The notes beneath the pieces were generated by a model that was not told where the DNA came from, made no database searches, and was given only the letters and a program-made list of their open reading frames with translations. Positions 25,737 through 38,682 of a DNA stretch of 64,000 nt are shown one piece after another. Source of the DNA: Bugulina stolonifera (taxonomy: Eukaryota > Bryozoa > Gymnolaemata > Cheilostomatida > Bugulidae); the NCBI GenBank assembly GCA_935421135.1, contig OW285192.1, positions 3,949,501-4,013,500 on the forward strand. The letters are read 5' to 3'. Positions within the stretch are counted from its first letter, which is position 1. The number at the start of each line of letters is the position of its first letter. The translations under genes were made by a program, and so were the position numbers.

Positions 25737-28700
25737 TCATTGGTGCTTTCTATATCGAAGTAGTCCTTGTTCCTGCTCCAATAGGGACCGTGGACTAAAG
25801 TTAAATACAGATTTATCTCCCTCGTCTGCAGGTGGAGTCGGTGTCTTGGGTATGATAGGGTTGAGTTTGTGGCTCTACAATATACGACGTACAGGAAGTG
25901 GGGTTAGCGGATACACAAATTATAAACTAAGTAAGCAATGACAGTCTTATTTGGTCTCAGCTTACACCAGCACTAGACAGTCTCTCATCACATACTGTCG
26001 GTTGTACTCCGTAACTCCGTAAAGCTGTTCTCTCAGTCTTTGAACTCCGCAAAGTTTAGAAATCCAAATCACAATATTTGAAATGCAATTGTTGGACTTC
26101 AGTTTTCCTCATATCAACAAAAGTTGTAGGCCAACTATTGTACTAACAAAGACATTATTCCAGTAAAGAGAACATAACTCTAGACGAAAACAACCAATTG
26201 AAATAATGTTTTCGATCCAGATATAGCTGAAAATAAATTTTACCAACATCAACTGTGTACAGTTCTGATGTTTACGAATCTCGTAGAGAGAAATTTATTA
26301 CAAATAATGTGAAGTGATTCTCATTAATCAAACATATTAATAAAACTGGTACTCAAATAGGCCCACATGTATAAATAGGGGAGTTCAATAACCCCACTAA
26401 TATTAGTTGTCTAAAGACCTCTTGGATCTATTTAGGACTACCAGAAGTAGCATCGAAATGCAACTAATGACCCAGAGAAAAATAACCTTTACGTTAACTT
26501 ATTATTAGGCATAAATTATTTAAACCAACAAGTCTATTAAAAAAGTTTTCTTATTTGTCCGAAAATAGAATTACAAGTGTTTTGAAGGCAACACAGGAAG
26601 ATATTAAACATTCGCGGTCTAAAGAGTGTTAGCAACCAGGGCAAAGTTTCTATATACCAAGTTTATCCAGCAAACAATGCGCATAGTCATTTGCCGTGGT
26701 TCTCTCGCCAAAATGAGCAAACCGTTGCACTTTAACGAGCGCCCATCCTGTGGCCAGACACTTAGGCTATAGAAATATAGGTCGGCAGTAGTAGTTGACA
26801 GTCTGCACAAAGAGCGTACTTTTACCCTCTTTGGTTCACATGAGGCATAAATAGTCCAGACCACGTGATCAGTAGGATGGCTCGAACTTTTTGGGCCTTT
26901 TTCCTATATTTCTGCTCTTCTAAATGCTTGCATATTCTATTGATGCTATCGGTATAAACATTATGTATTCTGAAAATAATAGGCTAGCATTACAAGTACT
27001 TTTGCCAATCTCAGGGCAATTTTTCGCCAATCTTGAGAAGACTCCATTGTTTTATCGGTAATTTTTCGTTGCCGCTTATTAGGTCAGATTTCGCGCGATC
27101 CTATTGGTGTATAAAGCCGTGGAACAACTTATTAGTTCTATAAACTTTGACCAGGGTGTACCAATGAAGTTCAAGTTACTGTAACATAAAAGCATTGTCA
27201 AGGCAACCATATTGTGGCAACACAAGGGACAAGTTTTATTATATATTTTATTTTATCAGGGGATAGCGCGAACGCAGTCCCCCACTACCAAAAATTACGC
27301 ACCCGAGTTATCCACATTTGGGATAATCGCAGGCGTCAACCAAACCGAAGTGCAATGGTAAGGCCTCTTCCTGGGGGATCCACCTTCTTGATCGTGGATG
27401 CCCCTGTGCCAGGTAAGTATGAGTTGGGAAGCTGCCATTCTGTGCCAAGTTATTCTAAAGACAAACTAAAATAGGTGTGCATTTACGATTATACCGTATT
27501 TTTCATCTCTGTTAAAGAATTTACTAATTGTACCTAAGTAAATAGATGCTATAACAATATTTCTACAATCTCTTATACATTCAGCTAGAGAAAAACCCAT
27601 CAAAATCGACGTTTAATCACATTTACAAATCTGTAAGGGGAGATAACTCCATTTTGTAACGCCAAACGGTAGCAAACAACTCCAATACAACGTAAATTTG
27701 TAGTATTATTCTTTCACCGAAATAAAGGATAACATCAATTAACTTATTTTGCTATGCATCAGTGAATCTGTACGTGAGTTTTAGTGCCCAACTTTACTAA
27801 TCCACAACATACCAATAATATAGTTGCCTTTCAATTCAACGAGTGTTGCAAGCTACTTGCATGTTTTGATTTCGGCTAGCCTGGTTTAAAAAACCGTATA
27901 CATCCTATTATAACATATACATGTACATGTATATGGAGTAACTAAACTGTCTAGTTATCTAAAATGGAAAAATAGGCCTAAGAATTCAACTACCTGGTAT
28001 AAAAATGTTTTATTACTTTTTGTACTGGAGCGTTGGCCATCCATAATCTTACATTCAAAAAAACCAAGTTTTAAGCCAAACCTGGTCCTCTTCATGTGCT
28101 TCAATACAAATAGATATCATACGGTAGACAGTAACATTGGAACATTTACCTTGTCTAGAGGAGTCTTGGATCGTATGAGAGGAAAGTTGTTTGGTTTGGT
28201 GTTAGTAGGGGGGTGTGCAGAGACGCCCCATGTAATATTGCTAGAGCCACCATTCTGTTGATAAGAGGTGACACTACGATCTTGTTTCTGTTTCTCCTCT
28301 GTCTCCGTGGTTACACTGGCAGGAAAGTGGATCTAAAGTTAAATAGTATATTATAATATATAAGAGTAAGAGTAATATATTGATATCTAGTGCTGGGAGT
28401 CTTGTACTATAATGAATACTACTGATAATGAAAAGCTATATAGATGGTACATGTCGGTGCTCAAAGTGTACAGGCTCGCCCAGGCTCGGCGAGCCTGTAA
28501 GAAATCATTATGCCCGCACCCCAGCCCCCACACCCACCTCCCACCCCATCTCAGAGCCTGTAAGAATTGCCATACACTTTGAGCGCTGGTACATGTATGT
28601 ATACATGTAGATATGTAATATACACGTTATGAATCATTGGCATGTCTATACTATGGATTATAATTTGAAATTATCCTCTCCCAGTTCGAGCTTTGGGTCT

Positions 28701-31700
28701 CATCTACAGCAGAGAACAAGCCCCTGTATTACAAAATTCACAGCCATGATAAAATAACTCCAAACTAGTTTAGCAGTGGAATCTGGCGGGGTGAATAACA
28801 TCTATTAGCCTTATCTATAGAAACCAAACATACAAGATATTTATATGTATAATTGGTATAGACTTACCAAACCAGTTTGTTTCCTCGGTTTCTTGCTTGG
28901 CTTAGCATTACTTAGCACAGTGGTAGTTGTGGCCCCTGACTCCGAGTCTCTCCACAGTTGAAGGTTAGAACTTGCCGGAGTATTCTGTGAATAGATGGCA
29001 CTAGTAGCTGACTCTGTCTGGTATTTGTTACTAGTTTTATGGTAGACTGTCGGACTCTGAGAGAAGGCACGTGACCCAGCATCGTTTACACTATCTGCAA
29101 TCAAGATAGCTCAATATTCATTCTACAGAAAACGTATGAACTCTTAGTTTATTGTACATTGACCTCTTCATCAGCATTATAGCATGTCAACAGCCTAAAT
29201 GGCAAGACGTCAGCATTTTATAGACACATTTTTGCAGGCTTGGGGTCCAATAGTATCAATATTACAGTTTGGAAATCTCAGTTACCAAATATATGATCTT
29301 AGGAGCCGCAGTCTTGGATACTGGCCTTGTGGATAACGGAGAGAACTGCTATATGATTAGCTAAGTTGTAGTCAGTAGTGAATAGAAAGTAGGGGAATAC
29401 ATTCTATCAAACTGCGTCATCTCAGCTACCCTCCCCCCCCCCCCCCCCTTAGTAATTGCAAGAGTATTCCACAGGTACCACTCATACCCTTGGCCCAAGT
29501 AAGATTGTTTTTCAATATAATTCAGTGACTGAAGCCCTATTTTATGTGCATTTACAGACATTTGTACAAACTGTGTTTTCATATAGAATAGTGTATAACA
29601 GCAGCTCTAGTACAATACATAAAGCACTAGAAAAGTAGGATCATTCACATTATACGAGCATTATGCTTCTCTACAGGTGCAGTATAGATCATATAAGATA
29701 GGAACAGAGAAAGTAATACATGATTTTGTGATTCTGGTATTGGGAGTTATTTTCCCACAACTAATGAGAGGATAACTCTGTTAGCCAGGGAACAGCAACT
29801 CCTGTGGAAACATAATGACTATAATGAGTGGAAATAGCAGATAACTAATGAGGGTGAAAGCGGTACAGGTGGGTGTTAACTATTTATCAGCTATGGGAAC
29901 CCATGGCTGTAGACCTATTTTACCTTCTTCGTCTGAATCCACAGAGTCGGAATCAAACTCTTTGCTATAGGACAGGCGACGGTCTATAAATGGCCATTTG
30001 TAATATAAAATAACACATTATGACATTACATGACATAAAAATGTAAAATCTCTAGAAACATTAGTATTCCTAAAATTCTTTTAATGAATTTTTTAATTAT
30101 TTTCGCACGAAAATACTTTGCATAAACTGATCTGTATCTAGCCATAATTTTATAAATAAATACAAAAATACAAATACAAAAATATTTTTAATCCCTGCTA
30201 CATGTAAATATCTTACCATAATAGTGACTCTTAGCCCGCCGATCTCTACCGTAAAGTGAGAAGTTGGTGGGGACGGGTGAGTGAGACATCAACTGCCCCC
30301 TATCAACTGATATATGTGAGTCTTGTTTATTCTGTTGTTCAGCTAATCGCTCCACTAACGTCTTCACAGGTGCAGACTTCTTACGGGTCAAGGTCGTACA
30401 ACTTTTAATTCTCTGTAGCTCCTCTTGAGTTGTCAAAGATGGCTGAAATATCGCACGATACAACGAGTATTTTATTGACAACAGGTTCATATTGTTAGTA
30501 TTGACGGGAAACTGTACCAAACTCATTATGATCACACAATATTTATATATGAATATTAATGTGATGGTCAACATGATACACAAGCAAGATCATCGCGTAG
30601 CTGAAGGCAGCATTTGAGAGGAAAATTGCACGAAATTGAAAGCAATGAAAATTTTGGATGCAATGCTGTATTGACTACTCCTGGGTATATTTACTGTGTA
30701 GCCTTAGCTTCTTAGCTTTGAACAAGAAGTGCAAAACACCGAATCATGAATAGATAGTTAAGTCGCCCATTCCCCTCCCCCTGACTTAATTATCTTATGC
30801 TCCGAAGTATTGTTAGCCTTAGTTTCCCATTTGCAAATGGGAAACTAAGGCTTACAATAATAGTATAACATCATACTACACGGTGAAGTGTAGTTGGTAT
30901 GACAATCACCTGCAAACTATAGCCATATAAACTATTAGTTACTCACCTTCTTGTGGGATTCATGACTAGTATTAAAGGAGACTGAGTGAGTATTCATAGC
31001 TCTGGGGGAGGAAGACTGGTGCTGCTCTTCTGCTGCATGTTTCTTTAAATACTTGGAGTTGATTGGTTTAGGGGACGGACTCCCATCTCCCTCTACTGAT
31101 ACTGACACTCCATTGTTTCTATGGAAACGATCACAAACAGAGCCATTAGTGAAAGAGAGAGTAACAGTTTGGCGTAAATAAATTCAACTAATAAGTTCAG
31201 TTGCAACATTCAATCAAAGCAACAACGTACAGCAAGCAACCTTACATAATACATGTAGAGGATTCATAATGCAGTAAAACTACGTGTGTTTGATGAACAC
31301 TAACAATGGTTGAAAAAGGCGGGGCTAAACAATAATCATAAAGTTACCTGAAATCAAACTCCGTCTTCTGATACTGACGGTAATCTACAGAGTTTGACAT
31401 GACGACTTTGTTAGAGAGTCTGCTGCTCGGACTGGAAGAGAGGTTTGATGAAGGAGTATTGGCTAGAGCTCTCTTCTCTTCTGCGGAATCAGCTGATGAC
31501 TGCTGATCAACATGACTTGGTGTAGCCTGAAGATTTTTCAAATTTGTCTTATTAACTGTTGAGTCAGCATTTGAATTCTCTGATTTAGTTTTGTCTAGTA
31601 CCTTAAGTTTTCGTTCTTCGCTTTGATTTGAATGGTCATTACTAGCCTGCGGTATGACAGTTTCCTTGTTTCTATACGAGACATCATTTCTATTGACTGA

Positions 31701-34700
31701 AGATTTGTGATCATCCTTGGTTGAGGCTGAGTGGTCATCATGAACAATAAGCCTATCATTTGGGTACCGTGGTTTGTATACCGAGTTAACTTTCTGTGAG
31801 ATGTTCTCCTTGTCGACTTCAGGAGGACTCAATCGAGATTTCATCTTGATGAATTTTTTTTGTTCTTTAGTTAAATTATCTCTATGAATCTTTTCACTCT
31901 CGCTAGTACCATGATTGTAGTCTGAAGATTCAGGTTTGGACATCATTGGTGTACCAGGTCTAGTACCAGTCTTGGCACTGATATCTACTGCACTTTTACG
32001 TCTGCTTCTTTTTGGAGCTGCAAATTGCCAGTCAGCATTCAATTAGCAAATTACAGAAAAACATGTATATCATATTCACCATTTTGAATCCTACAGCTAC
32101 TAATATGTAATCCTAAACGATCCAGCAGTAAATAAATTAACTAAAATAGTTGGTTGGTTACCTGTGTAATTCCGGTTGACTAATCTATCTGTGTTAAAGT
32201 ATGGGTGGTTATAGCAAGAATCTGCAACAAATCTATCAGAAGGTGATAACTGCAGACACGTCTGCATAAAGTCTATACCAATGCTGCTGATTACACCTCG
32301 GTACTTGTTGAGTAAGGTCTCCGGATGGCGCACCACAGGGAACTAAGGTTATAAAACAGCACCGTCACAATAGCTTTCACTTGAAACAATTTGGCATAAT
32401 TCCAATAGGTGAAAATCGAAAACTTTTAAAAGACCTTATCAAAATTATTCATCCAAAATATAATAAATGATTATATCTAGTACGTCCAATATTCCCATGA
32501 AATCGATATCATTTGATTCAATTTATAGTTGCTTCAGAAGAATAACAGCAAACTAAATGTACGTAACACAACCATTTATGTCCAAAATCAATAATATAGT
32601 ATCAATAAACAAGTATGATATCTTATACTTACATCAAACAATCCACTCACATGCACTAACACAATATGTTAGTTAGTTCTATATAACATTGCCACTACAG
32701 AGTCACATTTACTAACCTCACCTAATAGACAATATAATTATACATATTACAAATTTTATAAGTCTCACCTTTAGGCCATTGTATCTGGGATTACTATAGA
32801 ACATAGTCATCTGATGTTTAGGGAGTGGTCCAAGCACCTTCTGTATTGTGTATAGTTGATCAATCTCACTCTCTCCTGGGAACAATGGCTGACCATCACC
32901 TAGCTCTCCCATGATACAGCCTATGGCCCATATGTCTACTGGCTTACCATAGTCCCCTCTACAGGTGAAGAACCCATGCTAAGTTATTAAAATAACATTC
33001 TAGTTTGTCTAATGAGAATGATTTGCAGTGAGTCACATTCATGAGAGAAGATAACTCTACTCGAAGTGGGTGAACATGGTACAGCTTCTACTACATAGTA
33101 CATTGCATGTTCTTTTATTGAATCAATGATTGCATAATAGAAAATACCTGTTGACTCTGACACGTTATACGTCTGGTGTTGTCACGTTACAGAGACAACA
33201 CCATACGTTACACGTCTGGTGTTGTCACTTTACAGAGACAACGCCATACGTTACACGAGGCAGAGGTAAACGTTTAATATGCCAATTTTTACACTCCCAA
33301 GTAAGAACTGCAGTAGTAGAGATATTATATACATGGTATGGGTGTGTATGTAGGAAATTAAACCTCTCCTGTTTCAGCTCAGTTTCAGTTTAGTTTATGA
33401 AATTGTATTCTTTTCATAGTTAATTATGTATAAAGAGCAACAACTTGTGTTAATGATGATATTCAGTATAAAGGAAATTCTCAGGTCTGTGTTCGTGAGA
33501 GATTTTGAACATTGCTGTGAATACATATTTCACAATAATCCCCAAGGATTAAATACAGCATTATTTAGTGAATAGAAAAGCCAGCCACTTGTTTATAATG
33601 GATGAATTAGCTTCATGTACAGGCAGCTAGTGGTCAGCAAGTATTAGCTACAGCTACAGCAGCAAGTGTACAGTATGCATTCTAGGCACCAGCTATTCTA
33701 TTTATCTACACTTTCCCACATGTCTACTCTGTGACCTACATTTTGTTACTGTGTGACCTATACTCCCTATCTTATGTTTCTCTGTCCATTGACTCTATCT
33801 ATGGTTACAGTGTAGTATGCATTCCGTCACTATGGTTACAGTGGAATATGTATACTGTTACTACGGGTACAGTGGAATATGTATTCTGTTACTACGGTTA
33901 CAGTGGAGTATGCATTCCGTTACTATGGTTACAGTGTAGTATGCATTCCGTCACTATGGTTACAGTGGAATATGTATACTGTTACTACGGGTACAGTGGA
34001 ATATGTATTCTGTTACTACGGTTACAGTGGAGTATGCATTCCGTTACTATGGTTACAGTGGAATATGTATTCTGTTACTATGGTTACAGTGAAATATGTA
34101 TTCCGTTACTTACCCTAATAACAGTTCTGGAGATCTGTACCATCTTGTAGCAACGTAGTCAGTAAATGGATCTTCACTGGTACTATCTATATGCCTGGCA
34201 AAGCCTACAACGATTCAGAACCGAATAAGAAGATATCATAGTTAGCAGTCTCAGTGACACCCACAATTAGCTCAACGTGCAGTTAATGATCAACAACCAA
34301 TGGCAATGAAGATAATAACTACCAATTACAAACCTTATATTAAAACATTTCACGTCTATTGTGCTATTAAAATGGTAAAGAGACATTTCAAAAATGTCAG
34401 TTAGAAACAAGACGTTCCAGAAACGTTTGTTTGGGTTTAGGGGTTGGGGTTCGAACAATTTTGAAACGTCCGGTTTCTAACTGAAATTTTCGAGCAGTCG
34501 CAAATTCACTGAAATTGGAAGACTAGCATTCCTAAGAATTAAATGAAACGCATAGTGAGATTATAAAGTTTGAAACATACTAAAGAGTTTTTGAGCAAAT
34601 GTTTTAGTGACAGTGTCAAATGTACTGGGCGAGAGTAAAGCCGTGCAATGTATCAATTAGCAAATCATTTTTAGCTGCTATTCACTGCGACCCTAGTTTA

Positions 34701-37700
34701 GGAAGTTATGGGATTGGGCGAATCGTGAGCATCATATTTGCCAGAAAACGCTTAGGTGTGTTTGAACCTTTAACCAAAGTCACAGTCATACTCACCGAAG
34801 TCACATAATTCATACTCACCGAAGTCACATAATTCATACTCACCGAAGTCACATAATTCATACTCACCGAAGTCACATAATTCATACTCACCGAAGTCAC
34901 ATAATTCATACTCACCGAAGTCACATAATTCATACTCACCGAAGTCACATTATTCATACTTACCGAAGTCACATAACTTCAGCGTATCGTTGTAACTAAT
35001 AAGTAAATTCTCTGGTTTAATATCTCGATGCATAACGTCATTATCGTGACACCATTTAATAGCTCTGACTAGCTGGAAGGTGTACGTTCTGACTTTCTCA
35101 GGAGTTACCCCCTCAGGGTGATCTTCAAGTACTTCCAGCATGTTCTACAATCAATAGAGAAAACCGTAGCAAGCAGTCATAAATGTCGATGACACAATAT
35201 AATTAAATACACGGACTCATTCCAGGCTTAGGTTTGTAACTGGTAGATTAGCAACTGAGTAAATGCCTGAAGCAATGGGGTTTAACGTTGAGAAAAAACA
35301 ATTTTCCAAATCAATATTTTTGAAATATATTGCAAATACTAGGCCAAGAAGCATCTACCATCAAAGAGGAACTTGCCCTGTGTATGTATGTTTTTGTGAC
35401 ACAATATCGGAAGAGGGCAGGATATATGACCATACCCTCAAATAAAAACATAATTAAAAAAATAATCAATTTTATAAGTATTGAAAACATAAAAATGAGA
35501 TTTTATGTAAATGCATACACAAGAAAACATATGAGTTGGCTATCCGTGGCCACTTATACATGTACATGTATTGACTAAATGTACAATCCAATCGAAATCC
35601 AATCCACATGTGTTAAACAAATGTAAACAAACCACATACTTTGTCCACGTATTCAAATACAAGGTAGAGCTTCCCTCTTCTCTTGAAGGCTTCTCTTAGC
35701 TCCACAACATTCTCATGCTTGAGTGATTTGAGCATCCGCAGCTCTCGTAGCGTCGTCCGCTTGACATCTTCATTTTCTACAAGCAAATAAACTCCAATAG
35801 ACTCAACTAGAATAGAGAGAGTACGACTCCAAACCAAGCATTACATAAACTACTATTATGTAACATAGCACGCTGTCTATACTTCCAGTAAACAATAGCT
35901 TGTAGTCAGCAGTGAATAGACTGAAGGGGGATACATTCAATTAAACCGCAACATCTCAGCTATCCCCCCCCCCACCCTCATACAGGTACTACTACAACTT
36001 TATTGTAACAGTAGCATTTATTTAAGACTCGTGTAACTAATGAAACGAGAAGGAATCATCATTACATCTAACAGTTAAACAAACTAAATCAATGTAAATA
36101 GTAACAAGAAAACTGCAGTCAGCGTTAGATTCATTGAAATATTTATCTAAGTCAACATACATCTCAAAGTATGCTAATGAAGAGCATTAGAGCTGCTGTA
36201 TTGTTAGAGAACAATCAGTCAGCTAACAGCAATTGTTATGTTTTATATTATTACAACACATCGAGTGCTTCAAAATAATAGAAAAGCATGTTGATTGTTG
36301 ATATCAAGTTGTGTAGTTGTTAAGCATAATCTTTTAAAAACATTAACAACTAATGGGGCGCACACTTACCCTCCCCATCTTTAAATTTCTTTATAGCCAC
36401 TAGTTCTCCGCTATCCTATAAATACACATCAATAGACGGTATAGTATTACATATGCTATAGTGTCACATGGTATGTTTATATCCACATGTGCAGTGCATA
36501 AATTGTACGTATATCATAATGTACAATATTGTATATGCACTGCGCATGAGGATATATCGTATATCTAGATATGTACAATATAGTACACCCACATGTATGT
36601 AGCTTACAATGTACGACACTATATACATGCATATCACAGTATACTATACATTGTTTGTGTCTTAGTGTACAAGATAAACCTTGGTAAAACATAGCACAGA
36701 GTTGCTTAAAATGTATCTGCATTTTCAGTCAAACTGGAAAACTTTGCAGCTTTGTGCTAACTAAAATTTACATTATATTACGTATATTATTTGGTGAGTA
36801 GTTCCATAGACCCTACTTCATCTGACACGCTGCACCTTACACTATGTTTATTGGATTTGAATAATAAACAAACATAACTGTCTTGATAGCATGTACACCC
36901 GTCTTACAGGTGGTGGAATAATTATTAATTTAATCTGTAAAATAAATTATTAAAATTTAAACAATCTTTATGACAAACATATTAAATGTTGGCTTAAGTA
37001 AAAACCTTCAAATCCGCAAAATTATCACAAAAGGTTCTACATAAGCATAATCTACTTTATGTGCTTTTCATTTTTTAATTATTTTTTCCATATAAAATAT
37101 CCTACTTGATCAGCCCAATTGTAGAATAGGAGAGTTGTAGAAAGTAGAAAGCATAAAATAGCTCTAATCTATCATCTAACAATAACTATCAGGTAAATTC
37201 TAGAAAGCTGATCAACATTGTATTTGCTCTGTTACCTATTCTTATCTCATATCCAACCAGCTGCCATTTCTCAAACTTTCAACATTTTTAGATTATGTTG
37301 GTTCATAATACAGTATAAAAATAATTGTTCTACAAACGGAGATGATTTTTAGAAATAACTTAAATAATTTTTACTCACGTATAGACACACCAGCAAATTT
37401 GCTATTAGTCAACATTTACATGGCTAGATATTAAAACAAATAATAATACAGACTAACACCAGATAGTGCAAGGGAAGGATAACTACCAGCAGCTACCGTG
37501 ACCTTTAGCCTTGAAGTTTTCTAATCACTCACCTTTTGTTTACACTTCAACACCACACCGTACGCACCTACAAAATAGCAAATATATATTCCACCATGAG
37601 CCATAGTTAACTAGTGAAGTGGATGCAGACGTGTCAAGCTATACCAGTGAAACTCTGGAGAGATTCAACATGCGCTGGGTTCCGGGCACCAATCTCTAAA

Positions 37701-38682
37701 CTAGAAGTAACAGAATCTTCAGCAGCGTCAGAGAGAAACCCGCCAAATTTGTGTCTATGTGATATACAATGTGTGTATGTACATGTGTGTATGTACATGT
37801 GTGTATGTACATGTGTGTATGTACATGTGTGTATGTACATGTGTGTATCACCACTGACGGCTATAAAACTCTCTTTCAATAAATTAAAAGACTATGTAGC
37901 ATATTGTAATGTACAGTAGACATATGATAGGGAATGTTAGCGGCATTGCAAGTACAATGTATAATAGCAGATCAGCATGCATGTACACGATAAGTTATAC
38001 AACTGTGTATATAAATATATACATCATGTGTATATATTACACAAGCACCTGACATTATAAGAAAGGCCATAGTTTACAGGTTTGTTGTTTATCACTGCAC
38101 TCATTAAATAAGAGCAAATAACTATTGGCTTATTAATACATATGATACAATGTATATAACAGATTACAACTAATTCTATTGTAAACTATGTCTAATGCTG
38201 TAAATGATAAAAACTTGAATGTATTGTCTCTCAACTAAACTCTATTGAAGCTATTGTATCACTGTCTTGTATATAAACACAATGTTAGTATAAATACATT
38301 TCTAAACCTTTTGTTTCACAGCACAGCTTTCTGTAATGAAAGCATGTACAATGTAATGTACCTGTATGTAATGGGGCCAAATCATAAAATACAAAAAGAA
38401 ATAATTAACTGGGAGTGACGTTACAAAATTAATAATAATTGATGAATAATTGATAAACGAGGGATAAAATTAAGTAGCTACTATTTACGATACAAAACAT
38501 CAATACAACAAATTTAGCTATGGGTGTGTGCTTCAGTATTGTATATCACTATGATTGCTGGTTTGTTACAGGTAACCTATTTGATCCTTCATAATCTGCA
38601 CTAGTAGATTCAGTTGACTTTGACCCTATGAGATTCATTACTCACCTTCACCTACTATGCCAAGGACCTGGTATTTATTCAT
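25737..38682 (-). CDS. CDKL5: CDKL5-type serine/threonine kinase with long low-complexity tail
   Basis: CMGC kinase of the CDKL family (cilia and neurite roles in relatives). Exons: 38646-38682, 37533-37567, 36370-36415, 35640-35776, 34964-35144, 34114-34204, 32769-32958, 32162-32342, 31348-32017, 30947-31118, 30217-30442, 29924-29983, 28868-29094, 28150-28332 and 25737-25874; every phase matches, giving 857 residues. Kinase landmarks: GEGAYG 11-16, catalytic Lys33 in [13 protein letters not shown] 124-131, DFG 144-146, activation-loop TDY 160-162 (TEY in the human protein), [10 protein letters not shown], and [19 protein letters not shown], which is closest to CDKL5 among CDKLs. The tail from about residue 300 is Ser/Lys-rich and poorly conserved. 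The first coding exon has an acceptor at 38725, so a 5' exon lies upstream and the true N-terminus may be longer. The terminal exon was chosen by phase and open frame; other 3' ends are possible. Confidence 0.92.
27259..27414 (+). other. Exon-like segment of unknown origin, opposite strand to the host gene
   Basis: An open stretch bounded by an acceptor (TTTTATCAG at 27258) and a consensus donor (CAG|GTAAGTATG after 27414) lies inside the last CDKL5 intron. Translation [13 protein letters not shown] to [12 protein letters not shown] matches nothing I recognise, and no partner exon was found. Base composition is more GC-rich than the surroundings. It may be transposon-derived or chance. Confidence 0.25.
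29365..29449. repeat. Dispersed repeat ending in a poly-C tract, copy 1
   Basis: GTTGTAGTCAGTAGTGAATAG, then GGGGAATACATTCTATCAAA, then CATCTCAGCTACCC running into about 18 C residues. A second copy lies at 35898-35975 in the same orientation. Both lie in CDKL5 introns. Confidence 0.8.
33163..33254. repeat. Two-copy repeat with an internal palindrome
   Basis: Two successive copies of about 46-48 bp, each holding CGTCTGGTGTTGTCAC and TTACAGAGACAACACC (or GACAACGCC), so each copy can fold GTGTTGTC on GACAACAC. In the CDKL5 intron between 34114 and 32958. Confidence 0.85.
33803..34112 (-). repeat. 31-bp minisatellite, ten units, abutting a CDKL5 donor
   Basis: Exactly ten 31-bp units (GGTTACAGTGGAATATGTAT plus TCTGTTACTAT and variants) fill 33803-34112. 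The exon coding [10 protein letters not shown] ends at 34114 and the donor GTAAGT spans 34113-34108, so the last unit overlaps the donor. Variants recur in a fixed order (GTAGTATGC, GAATATGTATA, GAATATGTATT, GAGTATGC), a higher-order repeat of four units. Confidence 0.95.
34394..34515. mobile_element. Short inverted-repeat element (MITE-like)
   Basis: ATGTCAGTTAGAAACAAGACG on one side faces CGTCCGGTTTCTAACTGAAAT on the other, followed by GCGACTGC-type flanking sequence in complement. A related piece, TTTGCGACTGTTAGAAAATG, occurs at about 46078-46100 in the DUF229 gene, which shows it is dispersed. Confidence 0.6.
34796..34963 (-). repeat. 24-bp minisatellite of duplicated splice donors, seven units
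   Basis: The CDKL5 exon ends TTATGTGACTTCG at 34964. The intron then consists of GTAAGTATGAATAATGTGAC plus TTCG, followed by six units in which GTGAGTATGAATTATGTGAC plus TTCG repeats. Every unit contains the exon's last bases and a consensus donor. The unit is 24 nt, so later donors would keep frame, but the first unit carries an in-frame TAA. Confidence 0.96.
35898..35975. repeat. Dispersed repeat ending in a poly-C tract, copy 2
   Basis: GCTTGTAGTCAGCAGTGAATA, then GGGATACATTCAATTAAACC, then CATCTCAGCTATCC into a C-rich run. Homologous to 29365-29449. Confidence 0.8.
37771..37848. repeat. 14-bp microsatellite-like array
   Basis: GTGTGTATGTACAT repeated five to six times, in the first CDKL5 intron upstream of the exon at 37533-37567. 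Not adjacent to a donor. Confidence 0.95.

Noticed and set aside
33731..34150. 139-codon plus-strand frame rich in Tyr and Ser
   Set aside because: It is a shadow of the 31-bp array next to the CDKL5 donor, with no family likeness.
34706..34972. Protein-like repeat (VTSVSMNY units) on the minus strand
   Set aside because: It is the wrong frame of the duplicated donor array after the CDKL5 exon.
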